Below are positions 1 to 8,639 of a stretch of DNA of 64,000 bases, piece by piece. The position numbers were made by a program, and so were the translations under genes. The notes under the pieces are model-generated. The model did not search any database and was not told the origin of the DNA. It worked only from the letters and a program-made list of their open reading frames with translations. Origin of the DNA: Chloroflexi bacterium TSY (GTDB lineage Bacteria > Chloroflexota > Anaerolineae > Caldilineales > Caldilineaceae). The stretch's first letter is position 1. Each line of letters starts with the position of its first letter. The stretch spans positions 62,001 through 126,000 of the forward strand of contig JAHBNG010000008.1 in assembly GCA_019217005.1 (NCBI GenBank), given 5' to 3'.

Positions 1-1152
1 GATACGAAAGAAGGCACTTCATGGCCCAAACGGTCAAAACGATATGCGAAGGGAGTCCGACGAAAGCAGAACGAGAGTTGGGCTGGAATCGGGCGACGAT
101 AGCCAAAGCCCTGGAAGAACTAGAAGGCGGCTTCTGTTATGTCGACCAAAGCCACCGACGTGGTCGCAAAAGCCGAAGACCATATCCCCACTTTACTGGC
201 CGATATGGTTGAAATCGCCGATCAATTCAGCCAGACCGATCCCACCTTTCGACCCCCAATTGTACACTCGACTAACCGCCGCCGAAATGCGTACCCAGCT
301 CATCGAGCAGAAAGGATACACAGATGAGGAATTGCCTGGCGAAGAGGCCATCCGCTTGAAGCTCAATGAGTTAGGCTATGGCTCAAACCGGGTCAAAAAA
401 GTCAACCAGTGAAAAGATCCCAGAGACCGATGCGATCTTTGATAGAATTCATCAGATCAATCAAGAAGCGGATGCAGACGAGACGGTTCTGCGCCTCTTG
501 GGATGCCAAAGCGACGATTTTACTTGACCGTTTCTCGAGAGAAGGGATAAGTCGAGTGGTTGTCAAAGCGCTCGATCATGACTTTCAAGATAAGAAGACC
601 GAGAAAGTCACTCCTTTTGGCATTTACCTCCCTTCAACCAAGGAACTCTTTCTTTACTTGACTCAGTCGAAAGTGACGAGTGACTGTATTGTCGACTGCC
701 TGATTGATTTTTGGGAAAGCGTACGTGAACACTTTCCTCACGTCAAGACCCTCGTGATCAATCAGGACAATGGTCCCGAAAATCATACCCGTCGGACTCA
801 GTTTATGTATCGTCTCACTCAGTTTGTTGAGCACTATCGTCTCTCTATTCAGCTCGCCTGCTACCCTCCTTATCACAGTAAATACAACCCCATCGAACGG
901 GTTTGGGGCCATCTTGAAAAACACTGGAACGGTTCTCTTCTCGATTCTCTTGAGACCGTTCTCAATTTTGCCCGTTCTTTTCGCTTTAACCAACTACAAC
1001 CCTTCGTTCACCTGAATTCCACTCTTTATGAGACCGGCGTCAAACTCACTCAGAAAGAGATGGACCGTTTGGAACAACGCTTCCAACGTTTACCTGATTT
1101 AGAAAAATGGTTTGTCCTTATTCCCCCTCTCCATTCTCTCGTTCGCGTATAA
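1..1152 (+). pseudogene. ISAzo13-type transposase, broken copy 1
   Basis: DDE transposase of the ISAzo13 (Rhodopirellula-type DDE) family that would move the element. The N-terminal helix-turn-helix region (KAERELGWNRATIAKAL) and the DDE core (LVINQDNGPENHTRR, YYPPYHSKYN-like CYPPYHSKYNPIERVWG) are visible. The frame is lost near 255 (one C short in a C-run), near 395-415 (fewer A in A-runs) and near 500 (one CT short in CTCTCT) relative to the other copies. The start codon lies left of the window; by comparison with the copy at 29826 about 60 bases are missing. Repairing the indels from the sister copies gives an uninterrupted ~405-aa protein. Inactive as written, unless the indels are sequence errors. 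Confidence 0.85.
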
Positions 1153-1175
1153 TTATTTATTTTTTTGGTTTAGCC
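1..1175 (+). mobile_element. ISAzo13-family insertion sequence, copy 1 (left end outside window)
   Basis: Right-hand ~1175 bases of an element found four times here. The right end reads GGTTTAGCC followed by TTA (1176-1178), the 3-bp target duplicate also seen at the complete copies. Complete copies are about 1.3 kb with imperfect inverted ends GGCCAATCC / GGCTAAACC, each followed by an A/T-rich tract. The transposase type is recognised from the protein (see next entry). Confidence 0.9.
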
Positions 1176-1279
1176 TTACGTGAACCGAATTGAGAATCAG
1201 TAGACCACAATCGTTAGATTCTTCACTGCACTCGAGAATGACACGATTGCAATACACTGAGAATTTCTTCGTGTTAGGG

Positions 1280-1381
1280 GAAACCAAGAAAGAAATTAGG
1301 AATCGAACACGGATTGAACCCCTTCGAAGACTCAGGGTAGGCTCTGAAAATCCATTTGTCCGTGTCCAAATACTTTCTCGG
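1280..1381. repeat. ~100-bp palindromic repeat, family A, copy 1
   Basis: Starts GAAACCAAGAAAGAAATTA, contains ACACGGATTGA and its partial complement TCCGTGTC, and ends AAATACTTTCTC. The same string occurs in the opposite orientation at 7992-8091 just before folB. Both copies lie upstream of a gene start. No ORF is evident. Confidence 0.7.
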
Positions 1382-1413
1382 CTTTACACTTAAGGCCAAT
1401 CCAATTTTTAAAC

Positions 1414-1484
1414 GATCCACAGATTGACGGGATTGACGCGATTTTCACTCTTCTAATCTTGTACATCCTGTCAATCTGTGGATC
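1414..1484. repeat. Palindrome upstream of atuA-like gene
   Basis: Near-perfect inverted repeat: arms 1414-1432 (GATCCACAGATTGAC...) and 1465-1484 (...GTCAATCTGTGGATC) around a 32-base loop. It ends 30 bases before the AtuA start at 1515. Intergenic palindromes of this CACAGATT style are common in several bacterial phyla; function unknown. The remainder of 1179-1514 holds only family A and a short GGCCAATCCAA match (1393) to an ISAzo13 left end. Confidence 0.65.
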
Positions 1485-1514
1485 AGTAATTTTTTGAATC
1501 GTCTAAATAGCACT

Positions 1515-2876
1515 ATGTCTGACATTCTACGTCTCGGCACTGGAGCCGGTTTTTCAGCAGATAGACTCGACCCTGCCTGTGATCTAGTCCGCGACGGTCA
1601 CCTGGATGCGATTGTTTTCGAATGTATTGGTGAACGTACCTTGGCTTTTGGTCACAGAGACCGGATGCTTGATCCAAGCATGGGTTACAATAAATGGCTA
1701 AGTCGCCGCTTTTTGTCCATTTTGCCCCTATGCGTGGCACATGATGTCCGGCTGATCACCAATATGGGCGTTGCCAACCCTCGAGCTGCAGCGGAACAGA
1801 CAATCGAAATTGCTCACGAGTTGGGTCTGAATGGATTGACCGTGGCTTACCTTGATGGAGACGATGTATCGACACTCATCTCACAGGAGACTTGGTTACC
1901 CGAGGAAAATCAGTCTGTTGCCGATGTGGAACTCCCGTTTGTGGGTGCAAATGCATACCTCGGCATTGAGGCCCTTTTGCCTGCCCTTGAAACAGAGGCA
2001 GACGTCATCATTACCGGACGGGTGGCCGATCCATCCCTTTTTCTGGCACCAATGGTTCATCGTTTTGGCTGGGCGCTTGATGATTGGAATCGGTTGGGAC
2101 AAGGCACTGTTGTTGGTCATCTCATGGAGTGCGCGGCACAAGTAACGGGTGGATACTTTGCGGATCCTGGTGTCAAAGATGTTCCCAATTTGGCCTATGT
2201 AGGCTTTCCGATTGCCGAGGTTACGCCAGACGGGAGGGCGACTATCACAAAGTTATCCACCGCCGGTGGATGCGTGACGATGGAAACGGTCAAGGAGCAG
2301 TTACTCTATGAAATCCATGATCCAACTGCATATCTAACACCAGACGTTACGGCCGACTTTTCGACTGTACAACTAGCTGATGCTGGGCACGATCGCGTTT
2401 ACGTATCGGGCGCAGCGGGACGTCCTTATCCTACCGAACTCAAAGTGACAGTGGCTTTTGATGGCGGATATTTGGCCGAGGCGAACATTAGTTATGCTGG
2501 TATCGGGGCCGTCAATCGGGCCAGGCTGGCAGGCGAGATTGTGAGAGAGAGGATGATGAATCTACACCAGATTCAACAGGAGCTACGTGTTGATTTGATC
2601 GGCATAAGCGCGTTACACGGTTCTGCAACCGTAGACATCGATAAACCGCTTGTCGATTCACCACCAAGAGGGGAAGATGTTAGGCTGCGTGTTGCATTGC
2701 GTTCATCCAATCAAGACGAGGCTGAGACACTTCTTTGGGAAGTTGAGTCATTGCTCTGTTGTGGACCTGCGGGAGGCGGTGGGTTTCGGGGCAACATCAC
2801 GCCGAGCGTCATCACGCACGATACTTTTCTGCCGCGACATCAGGTAGAAACAGAAATCAAGGTACTTGTTGCATGA
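1515..2876 (+). CDS. AtuA-like (DUF1446) acyclic terpene utilisation family protein
   Basis: About 453 aa if read from the ATG at 1515; a TTG at 1494 is possible but has no better ribosome site. N-terminus SDILRLGTGAGFSADR and blocks such as CIGERTLA, DVRLITNMGVANP, IITGRVADPSLFLAP and GGCVTMETVKEQLLYE are typical of the DUF1446/AtuA family. The family is named from Pseudomonas acyclic terpene degradation, but most members are uncharacterised, so the substrate here is unknown. It overlaps the next gene by four bases (ATGA at 2873-2876), indicating translational coupling with the small AtuA-related partner. No membrane segment or signal peptide is seen. Intact, but its partner is destroyed by nested insertions. 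Confidence 0.85.
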   Translation: MSDILRLGTGAGFSADRLDPACDLVRDGHLDAIVFECIGERTLAFGHRDRMLDPSMGYNKWLSRRFLSILPLCVAHDVRLITNMGVANPRAAAEQTIEIAHELGLNGLTVAYLDGDDVSTLISQETWLPEENQSVADVELPFVGANAYLGIEALLPALETEADVIITGRVADPSLFLAPMVHRFGWALDDWNRLGQGTVVGHLMECAAQVTGGYFADPGVKDVPNLAYVGFPIAEVTPDGRATITKLSTAGGCVTMETVKEQLLYEIHDPTAYLTPDVTADFSTVQLADAGHDRVYVSGAAGRPYPTELKVTVAFDGGYLAEANISYAGIGAVNRARLAGEIVRERMMNLHQIQQELRVDLIGISALHGSATVDIDKPLVDSPPRGEDVRLRVALRSSNQDEAETLLWEVESLLCCGPAGGGGFRGNITPSVITHDTFLPRHQVETEIKVLVA

Positions 2877-3003
2877 GTCGACAACGATATTTACGAGACA
2901 TTGCCCATGCTCGTGCAGGTGACAAAGGAAACCGTTCGAGTATCGGGTTATTTGTTTATGATGCTGCTTACTTTGAAGCCGTAAGGCTAAACCAAAAAAA
3001 TAA

Positions 3004-3107
3004 CAGCTACGGCAAAAGTCGGGTACAAAAAATGACCATAAGGGGTGAAATCCTAGAGCAGCCCTCTGTTTGCATGAAAAATTTGTACCCGACTTTTGCT
3101 GCTACTG
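3004..3107. mobile_element. 104-bp MITE-like palindromic element inside ISAzo13 copy 2
   Basis: Terminal inverted repeats of ~26 bases: CAGCTACGGCAAAAGTCGGG... at the left, and the complement of CAGTAGCAGCAAAAGTCGGG... at the right. Flanked by 8-base direct repeats AAAAATAA (2996-3003 and 3108-3115). The uninterrupted sequence exists in the ISAzo13 end at 63938-63950 (CC, seven A, TAATTATAC), so the insertion is directly demonstrable. No coding capacity. Ends starting CAG with ~8-bp duplicates recall ISAs1-type elements, but no parent element is in the window. Confidence 0.8.
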
Positions 3108-3120
3108 AAAAATAATTATA

Positions 3121-4602
3121 CTTTACTTTCTGGTAAAGGCTTGAGTGACAAAGGGCAAACCGAAAGGGGCGGAAAAAAGAATCCACCCTGAAAAAACGGG
3201 ATAAAATGTAAAAATAGTGCTCGGCTAGTTTAAGCAGCGGCATTGAGGCGGCGATGAGCGAGAACGCCTTTAGGGAAATGGTGTGAAACCGAGGCCTTTT
3301 TCCGAAAGTCAGGGTCGAGTTGGAAAAAGAGCACTCGAGAGAACACGGCGCAGCCTGCCGGGAGTGGATTGAGGCTCTCGATCCCAGTAGCCAGTCGGTA
3401 TGGGAGGAAGAGAAGCGGCTAAATGGGAAAGAAGATTGCCAGCCAGCAGCCCCAGTTCAGGTAAGCGGAAACAAGCCTCATCGGCATGAACAAATTGACG
3501 ATGTAAGCCAATCATCTGCTTGGAAGCCAAGGGGGGATGTTCAACAGGCCAGCGTTCCAGGTAGACAAGATAAATGGTTTCAGGCTGCAAAGTCATAACG
3601 GTCGCCAAAACCAAAGGTGTGTTGTAGGCCGGATCCTGAATGACGTAAATCGAGTAGGTACGGTTGGCTGTATCCACCTTGGTTGTTCTGGGGACGAGAT
3701 TGTGCCATGCTTGATAGCAAATCAGGCGACCACTATAGAGAAAGCGACCAGACGAGTCCGGAGTTGTAGCCTCGAGTCGCTTTCCCTTATAGCTGCGAGA
3801 GCGGTCGCACAATATCACCATATTCAGGTGGTCTGCCTTTTCTTTGCGTTTGGGAACTCATTGCGGCGCACTGTGCAGTTAATCGCTTCCCGCAGGACAA
3901 ATCGGTCTATGCCGCTTTCTAGCATTTCTCTGATTGTAAACCCGGCATCGACCACCGCCACTTCGTCTGACTCCAGTGATTTCTTCGTCTCTGTCAGCAG
4001 CTTTTTCCGAAACTCACTTTCCTTTGTTCCAACCGTGCATCTCATGATTGCCTTGAGCAGTGGCACTCGCTTCCCGCCTATCTCCCCCGAGCTTATCATC
4101 ACTCCAAAGATGATCGCGGGCAATGCCCGACGAGCCGTTGAGTTATAGAGTCGGTTCACTTTCCCTTGCAGCTTCGGTCGCCAGAACCCTGTGATATCTA
4201 TGCTTTTCACTCGGTACCCTTCTAACTTTTTTGCCTCCCATTCCCCTTTCCACTCCACTTCTTCTTGCCACGACCCCAGCAGACTTGTGATATCCCATGA
4301 TCCATATCGAAAGCTCCACCAGCTTCGCGGAGCTCTTCAAACCCGCTTTCTTTCAATGCGCTATGGATTGCTCCTCGACTTTTCAGAAACGACCCATTCA
4401 GCATTGCCCACATCAGACGCATTACATTTACGTTTGTTCCCATCGGCGTTACTTGCAATACATTCATCAGTACTGCTATAGTTATTTCTGGCGCGGTTAG
4501 CATTCCTTCCTCCTTTTTGGGTTCTCTACCTTTAGGATGAACTGCTAACCGCTTTTTGTCACATTTCTCACCTCATCTCTTTTCTTTTACCAGAAAGTAA
4601 AG
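3121..4602 (-). mobile_element. IS4-signature insertion sequence, copy A
   Basis: 1482 bp with perfect 17-base terminal inverted repeats CTTTACTTTCTGGTAAA and 5-bp target duplicates TTATA (3116-3120 and 4603-4607). Inserted into the right end of ISAzo13 copy 2, just before the transposase stop codon. Sister copy B is at 10974-12445. Confidence 0.92.
3230..4503 (-). pseudogene. IS4-like DDE transposase, broken copy A
   Basis: The reading frame starts MLTAPEITIAVLMNVL at 4503 and ends near 3230. Visible DDE features are SIDITGFWRP (first Asp region), VAVVDAGFTIREML (second Asp), and YLERWPVEHPPLASK, which fits the IS4 signature Y-2-R-3-E-6-K exactly. At least three frame changes split it: near 4320 (ESGFEELREAGG instead of ESGFEDEELRRSWW), near 4255, and near 3822. 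Another lies close to the C-terminus. Copy B is broken at different places, so a composite of the two gives one ~410-aa protein. Probably inactive unless the indels are sequencing artefacts. Confidence 0.8.
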
Positions 4603-5821
4603 TTATACGCGAACGAGAGAATGGAGAGGGGGAATAAGGACAAACCATTTTTCTAAACCAGGTAAACGTTGGAAGCGTTGTTCCAAACGGTCCATCTCTT
4701 TCTGAGTGAGTTTGACGCCGGTCTCATAAAGAGTGGAATTCAGGTGAACGAAGGGTTGTAGTTGGTTAAAGCGAAAAGAACGGGCAAAATTGAGAACGGT
4801 CTCAAGAGAATCGAGAAGAGAACCGTTCCAGTGTTTTTCAAGATGGCCCCAAACCCGTTCGATGGGGTTGTATTTACTGTGATAAGGAGGGTAGCAGGCG
4901 AGCTGAATAGAGAGACGATAGTGCTCAACAAACTGAGTGAGACGATACATAAACTGAGTCCGACGGGTATGATTTTCGGGACCATTGTCCTGATTGATCA
5001 CGAGGGTCTTGACGTGAGGAAAGTGTTCACGTACGCTTTCCCAAAAATCAATCAGGCAGTCGACAATAAAGTCACTCGTCACTTTCGACTGAGTCAAGTA
5101 AAGAAAGAGTTCCTTGGTTGAAGGGAGGTAAATGCCAAAAGGAGTGACTTTCTCGGTCTTCTTATCTTGAAAGTCATGATCGAGCGCTTTGACAACCACT
5201 CGACTTATCCCTTCTCTCGAGAAACGGTCAAGTAAAATCGTCGCTTTGGCATCCCAAGAGAGGCGCAGAACCGTCTCGTCTGCATCCGCTTCTTGATTGA
5301 TCTGATGAATTCTATCAAAGATCGCATCGGTCTCTGGGATCTTTTTTCACTGGTTGACTTTTTTTGACCCGGTTTGAGCCATAGCCTAACTCATTGAGCT
5401 TCAAGCGGATGGCCTCTTCGCCAGGCAATTCCTCATCTGTGTATCCTTTCTGCTCGATGAGCTGGGTACGCATTTCGGCGGCGGTTAGTCGAGTGTACAA
5501 TTGGGGGGGTCGAAAGGTGGGATCGGTCTGGCTGAATTGATCGGCGATTTCAACCATATCGGCCAGTAAAGTGGGGATATGGTCTTCGGCTTTTTTGCGA
5601 CCACGTCGGTGGCTTTGGTCGACATAACAGAAGCCGCCTTCTAGTTCTTCCAGGGCTTTGGCTATCGTCGCCCGATTCCAGCCCAACTCTCGTTCTGCTT
5701 TCGTCGGACTCCCTTCGCATATCGTTTTGACCGTTTGGGCCATGAAGTGCCTTCTTTCGTATCCACTTAACATGGCCTTCGTCTCTTTCAAGACTTCAAC
5801 CATTTCTGGCGAGATTGTCAT
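4603..5821 (-). pseudogene. ISAzo13-type transposase, broken copy 2
   Basis: Starts MTISPEMVEVLKETKAMLSG at 5821 behind an AAAAGGAG ribosome site and runs in frame to about residue 158. The A-run at 5340-5346 then has one base more than in copy 3, and the frame leaves at KKSQPVKKDPRD. The remaining C-terminal part (4603-5199) is an intact 198-aa frame containing the DNGPEN and HSKYNPIERVWG core. A single indel is the only defect, so this is the copy closest to being functional. The stop codon coincides with the TTATA duplicate made by the nested IS4-type element. Confidence 0.85.
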
Positions 5822-6189
5822 TTTTGCTCCTTTTGGAGAGCTAGTTTAACACCTTCTCGCGTATATTTTATTTTTTGGATTGGCCTAAAGGCGCAAGTCA
5901 CGGTGGACAGACTGAAGACCCACTTTGGAGAAATATTTCGCGGTGAGATCCGTCGATATGAACTAGAGCATTTACATGCACTCAATTTTGTGATCGAAGA
6001 TGGACTTGAGGGTGGCGTCAATCGCTCTCTCAATCTAGATTCGCACGGCAAATCGTGGAGTTACCTGCTCCTAGGACTGGTCATCAATTTGGACCATAAG
6101 GAAGGATAAATATCCGAATTCCAAAACAAAATCTCGCAACACAACCGGATTCTAGACGAGTACCACGCAGCACGCAATAAATGCAGAGA

Positions 6190-6642
6190 TTATTTTTGTT
6201 GCTTGCCAGCCTTCAGCAAGGTAACCATTTCAATAATCCGTGCTGAACGCGTTTCCGGCTTTTTGGCATCCTCAACCCAGTTGATGTAGTTCCTGCGATA
6301 AAATGTGGCAAGTGAGTCAAAGAATTCACCAGCAGCACCTTCCTGCTCCAACGCATCAGCAATATCTTTTGCGATCGTTTCTCGTTGCGGTCCTTCTGGC
6401 TCTAAGCTAACCGTCACTGTGTCACCTGCCTCAATACCCGAATCTCGTCGCCAAGCTGCCCCCAAGGAGATCAGATAGACGCCATCCTTTTCTTTGAGCA
6501 ACGAGCGGATGCGGACATCATTGATCAGACCATGGGTGTAATGGCGTTGTTTTCGTCTCCAGACATCATTTGGGTTGAATGGGAGTTCGATGAAGACTTG
6601 GCTCCCTTTCTTTTGAACTGTCGTTTGAAAGCTCTGTTCCAT
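6190..6642 (-). CDS. DUF1905 / YdeI-OmpD-associated domain protein
   Basis: 150 aa. The N-terminal half (residues ~1-90; SQVFIELPFNPNDVW, HYTHGLINDVRIRSLL, YLISLGAAWRRDSGI) matches DUF1905, and the C-terminal helical part (FFDSLATFYRRNYINWVEDAKKPETRSARI) matches the YdeI/bacteriocin-protection domain. The combination is widespread in bacteria. YdeI-type proteins have been linked to protection against peptides or stress, but the biochemical role is not established. No signal peptide. Convergent with the AtuA partner upstream; the neighbouring amidohydrolase is on the same strand 230 bases away, in a gap with small hairpins (GTCACATC/GATGTGA and GTCCCG/CGGGAC). Confidence 0.75.
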   Translation of the reverse strand: MEQSFQTTVQKKGSQVFIELPFNPNDVWRRKQRHYTHGLINDVRIRSLLKEKDGVYLISLGAAWRRDSGIEAGDTVTVSLEPEGPQRETIAKDIADALEQEGAAGEFFDSLATFYRRNYINWVEDAKKPETRSARIIEMVTLLKAGKQQK

Positions 6643-6871
6643 TTGTTAACTCGTTTGCTTGATCCTCTAGCCCTCTTAACTCCCTCCCATACCTTGATTG
6701 TACAACGGGATCGAAATTAGACTAGTTTCGAGGTGCGCCACTCGATCGTAGGTCACATCTCTGATGTGAGGGGCATCCAGAACTCTGGTTCTTTACTTGG
6801 AAGAGGCCATTCTTTTGCTGCTTGTCCCGCCAGAGACGGGACCTCCGATAAAGTGGGATAACTCTGAACCC

Positions 6872-7726
6872 TTACGGCAAGCGGTAAAACGCAATCGCAT
6901 TATCATGAAAGAGTTTCTTCAGTTCAGTGTCTGAACAATCGTTTACTGCCCACTCCAATGTCTCCACCCAACGTGGATACTCTGTCGCCTGAGTTGCCAC
7001 GGGCCAATCTCCGCCATACATGACGCGATCAAAGTCGAAGCAGTCGATGACATGATCGATGTATGGTTTGAGATCTTCTTTAGTCCAGTTGGCATGATCA
7101 GCTTCCGTCACCAACCCAGAGATTTTGCACCAGACATTGGAGAAATCTGTTAATGTCTTGATCTCCTGCTTCCACGGTTCAAGGAGTTGGTTCGCAATAT
7201 CGGGCTTGCCGATGTGATCAAGGATAAACTGAACATTCGGGCATTGGGCCACCATCTTGATGGTGTTCGCCAGCTGGATGTGCGAAATACAGATATCAAA
7301 GCTAAAGCTATAATCGGGTAGAGCCTGGACACCCTTCACAAAATCAGGTTGCAAACAGAACTCGATATCCTCTTCAAACTGGATAATGCGACGGACACCT
7401 TTCACAAGCGTATTCTCAGCTAGCTTTTCCAGGTCATCTCTTGCCGCATCGCCTTTTTCCAAGGGTGCCCACGTGACCATGCCCTCGATCCGTGGATCCT
7501 CTTGTGCCAACTTCGTTACCCATGCCGCCTCATCCATAAATTGCTCAAAATTACACTCGCACTGGAGGAAGACCATCTTCTCCACATTGATCGGGCCAGT
7601 TGCTTGGTTGTAATCCTGCAGTAGATGTGGCCGGTTGAGCATGGGGATCTCTTCAAGCCACGGATAACGCAAATAACCCGGATCCCATACGTGAAGATGG
7701 GTATCGACAATCGGAAACTCAATCAT
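6872..7726 (-). CDS. Amidohydrolase-2 family protein (L-fuconolactonase-like)
   Basis: 284 aa TIM-barrel metal-dependent hydrolase. The N-terminal metal motif VDTHLHVWDP, the internal ILDHIGKPDI and the C-terminal YGGDWPVA block are characteristic of COG3618, which includes L-fucono-1,5-lactonase and related sugar-lactone hydrolases. The substrate cannot be fixed from sequence. The ATG at 7726 follows AGAAAGGC at a good distance. Full length for the family, no signal peptide, hence cytoplasmic. No sugar-catabolic neighbour is close; a Gfo/Idh/MocA oxidoreductase at 14-15 kb could be a pathway partner, but that is speculation. Confidence 0.82.
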   Translation of the reverse strand: MIEFPIVDTHLHVWDPGYLRYPWLEEIPMLNRPHLLQDYNQATGPINVEKMVFLQCECNFEQFMDEAAWVTKLAQEDPRIEGMVTWAPLEKGDAARDDLEKLAENTLVKGVRRIIQFEEDIEFCLQPDFVKGVQALPDYSFSFDICISHIQLANTIKMVAQCPNVQFILDHIGKPDIANQLLEPWKQEIKTLTDFSNVWCKISGLVTEADHANWTKEDLKPYIDHVIDCFDFDRVMYGGDWPVATQATEYPRWVETLEWAVNDCSDTELKKLFHDNAIAFYRLP

Positions 7727-7759
7727 AATCGTGCCTTTCTCTCAATCGGATCGCTTGCT

Positions 7760-7800
7760 ATCGAGGGACAATTGTCTGAAGTTTAAATGATATAGCCATT
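7760..7800. repeat. Half copy of GGACAATTG palindromic repeat family B
   Basis: Reads GGGACAATTGTCTGAAGTTT then AAATGATATAGCC, the right half of the palindrome best seen at 15897-15967. The 7727-8114 gap otherwise contains repeat family A (7992-8091) and A/T-rich sequence with no ORF. Confidence 0.6.
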
Positions 7801-7991
7801 AAGAGTATACACATCGCAACCTTTGGTCGCAAGTACAGGGAAACGGATACTGAAATGTTATACTGAGTCGACCGACAAGCTCATTTCAAAATGAACATCT
7901 ATACTGCGGTTGCGATGAAAACCGTGGTTGTCGAAAGCTCAATCAGAGAGAACAAACTACGGTTTTTATACAGAGCAAAGTATAAGATAAC

Positions 7992-8091
7992 CTGAGAAAG
8001 TATTTAGACACGGATTGACATGGATACACACGAATTCAATCCTGAAAATCCAATCAATCTGTGTCCTATTTTTAATTTCTTTCTTGGTTTC
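7992..8091. repeat. ~100-bp palindromic repeat, family A, copy 2 (inverted)
   Basis: CTGAGAAAGTATTTAGACAC... to ...TTTCTTTCTTGGTTTC, the reverse complement of the pattern at 1280-1381. Inside, ACACGGATTGACATGG pairs with CAATCAATCTGTGTCC. It ends 10 bases before the folB ribosome site. Confidence 0.7.
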
Positions 8092-8114
8092 ACTTTATGT
8101 AGGGGAGAACAAAA

Positions 8115-8525
8115 TTGAATCAGATGCAAGATAAAATCATCATTCGGGATCTAGTTGTTCGCGGGATATTGGGTGTCAATCCAGATGAACGGGTGAACAA
8201 GCAGGATATCTGGGTCAATGTTATCATGTACACAGATATAACGAGAGCAGCTTTGACAGAGAATTTGGATGAAACCATCAACTACAGTGCTGTATCGAAA
8301 CGCATCATCCAGCATATCGAAGAGGGGAGTGACTTGTTAATCGAAAAGCTCGTGACCGATTTAGCCAAACTTATTCTGACAGAATTTAAGATAGCAAAAG
8401 TCATGGTACGCGTTGAAAAACCAACGGCTGCTCGCTTTGGCCGTTCGGTAGGCGTCGAGATTGAGCGGACTCGGGATGATTTTCCACTTACGCACCACGT
8501 CCAAAGAGCTATTCCTCCCAAATAA
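8115..8525 (+). CDS. folB: Dihydroneopterin aldolase
   Basis: 136 aa. FolB converts 7,8-dihydroneopterin to 6-hydroxymethyl-7,8-dihydropterin plus glycolaldehyde in the folate pathway. The family pattern is clear: IIIRDLVVRGILGVNPDER at the N-terminus (the GxxxxER region), INYSAVSKRI in the middle, LIEKLVTDLAKLIL, and VRVEKPTAARFGRSVGVEIER at the C-terminus. The TTG at 8115 is chosen because AGGGGAG lies seven bases upstream; an in-frame ATG at 8124 is the alternative. It heads a pterin cluster with two DHPS-like genes downstream on the same strand and folE/ribA convergent. Confidence 0.9.
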   Translation: MNQMQDKIIIRDLVVRGILGVNPDERVNKQDIWVNVIMYTDITRAALTENLDETINYSAVSKRIIQHIEEGSDLLIEKLVTDLAKLILTEFKIAKVMVRVEKPTAARFGRSVGVEIERTRDDFPLTHHVQRAIPPK

Positions 8526-8639
8526 ATCAACAACTAACGGTGGTACGCCAAATTGTATGTAAATTCAGGTTTTCTCTGACTGAGATCTGCAATTCACATA
8601 ATTTGTGCTGTACCGCCCAACTAACCCAGACAGAGAATC

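Larger units (their letters stand above)
2985..5885 (-). mobile_element. ISAzo13-family insertion sequence copy 2, carrying two nested elements
   Basis: Ends GGCTAAACC (2985) and GGATTGGCC (5885), flanked by TAA at 2982-2984 and 5886-5888. Subtracting the nested IS4-type element (3121-4602 plus 5-bp duplicate) and the 104-bp MITE (3004-3107 plus 8-bp duplicate) leaves ~1.30 kb, the size of copy 3. This gives an order of events: ISAzo13 entered the AtuA partner, then the two others entered its right end. Confidence 0.92.
2873..6109 (+). pseudogene. Small AtuA-related protein, split by ISAzo13 copy 2
   Basis: The small second subunit or partial paralogue that commonly follows AtuA/DUF1446 genes. 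N-terminal part at 2873-2984 (YLRDIAHARAGDKGNRSSIG) and C-terminal part at 5889-6109 (RRYELEHLHALNFVIEDGLE; NRSLNLDSHGKS) are separated by the 2985-5885 insertion. Joining 2873-2984 to 5889-6109 through one copy of the TAA target duplicate gives a continuous 110-aa protein (junction ...YFEAVKAQVTVDRLK...), the normal family length. As it stands only a 5' fragment running into IS sequence can be made. The HARAGDKGN motif is the family signature. Role presumed linked to the upstream AtuA; not shown. Confidence 0.85.

Noticed and set aside
634..993. 119-aa open frame antisense to ISAzo13 transposase (also at 4762-5121 and 30497-30883)
   Set aside because: Opposite-strand shadow of the transposase DDE region; no homology-like features of its own.
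1..1152. Programmed ribosomal frameshifting as explanation for the ISAzo13 ORF breaks
   Set aside because: The break points differ between copies and include a dinucleotide loss, so a single conserved slippage site is not supported.
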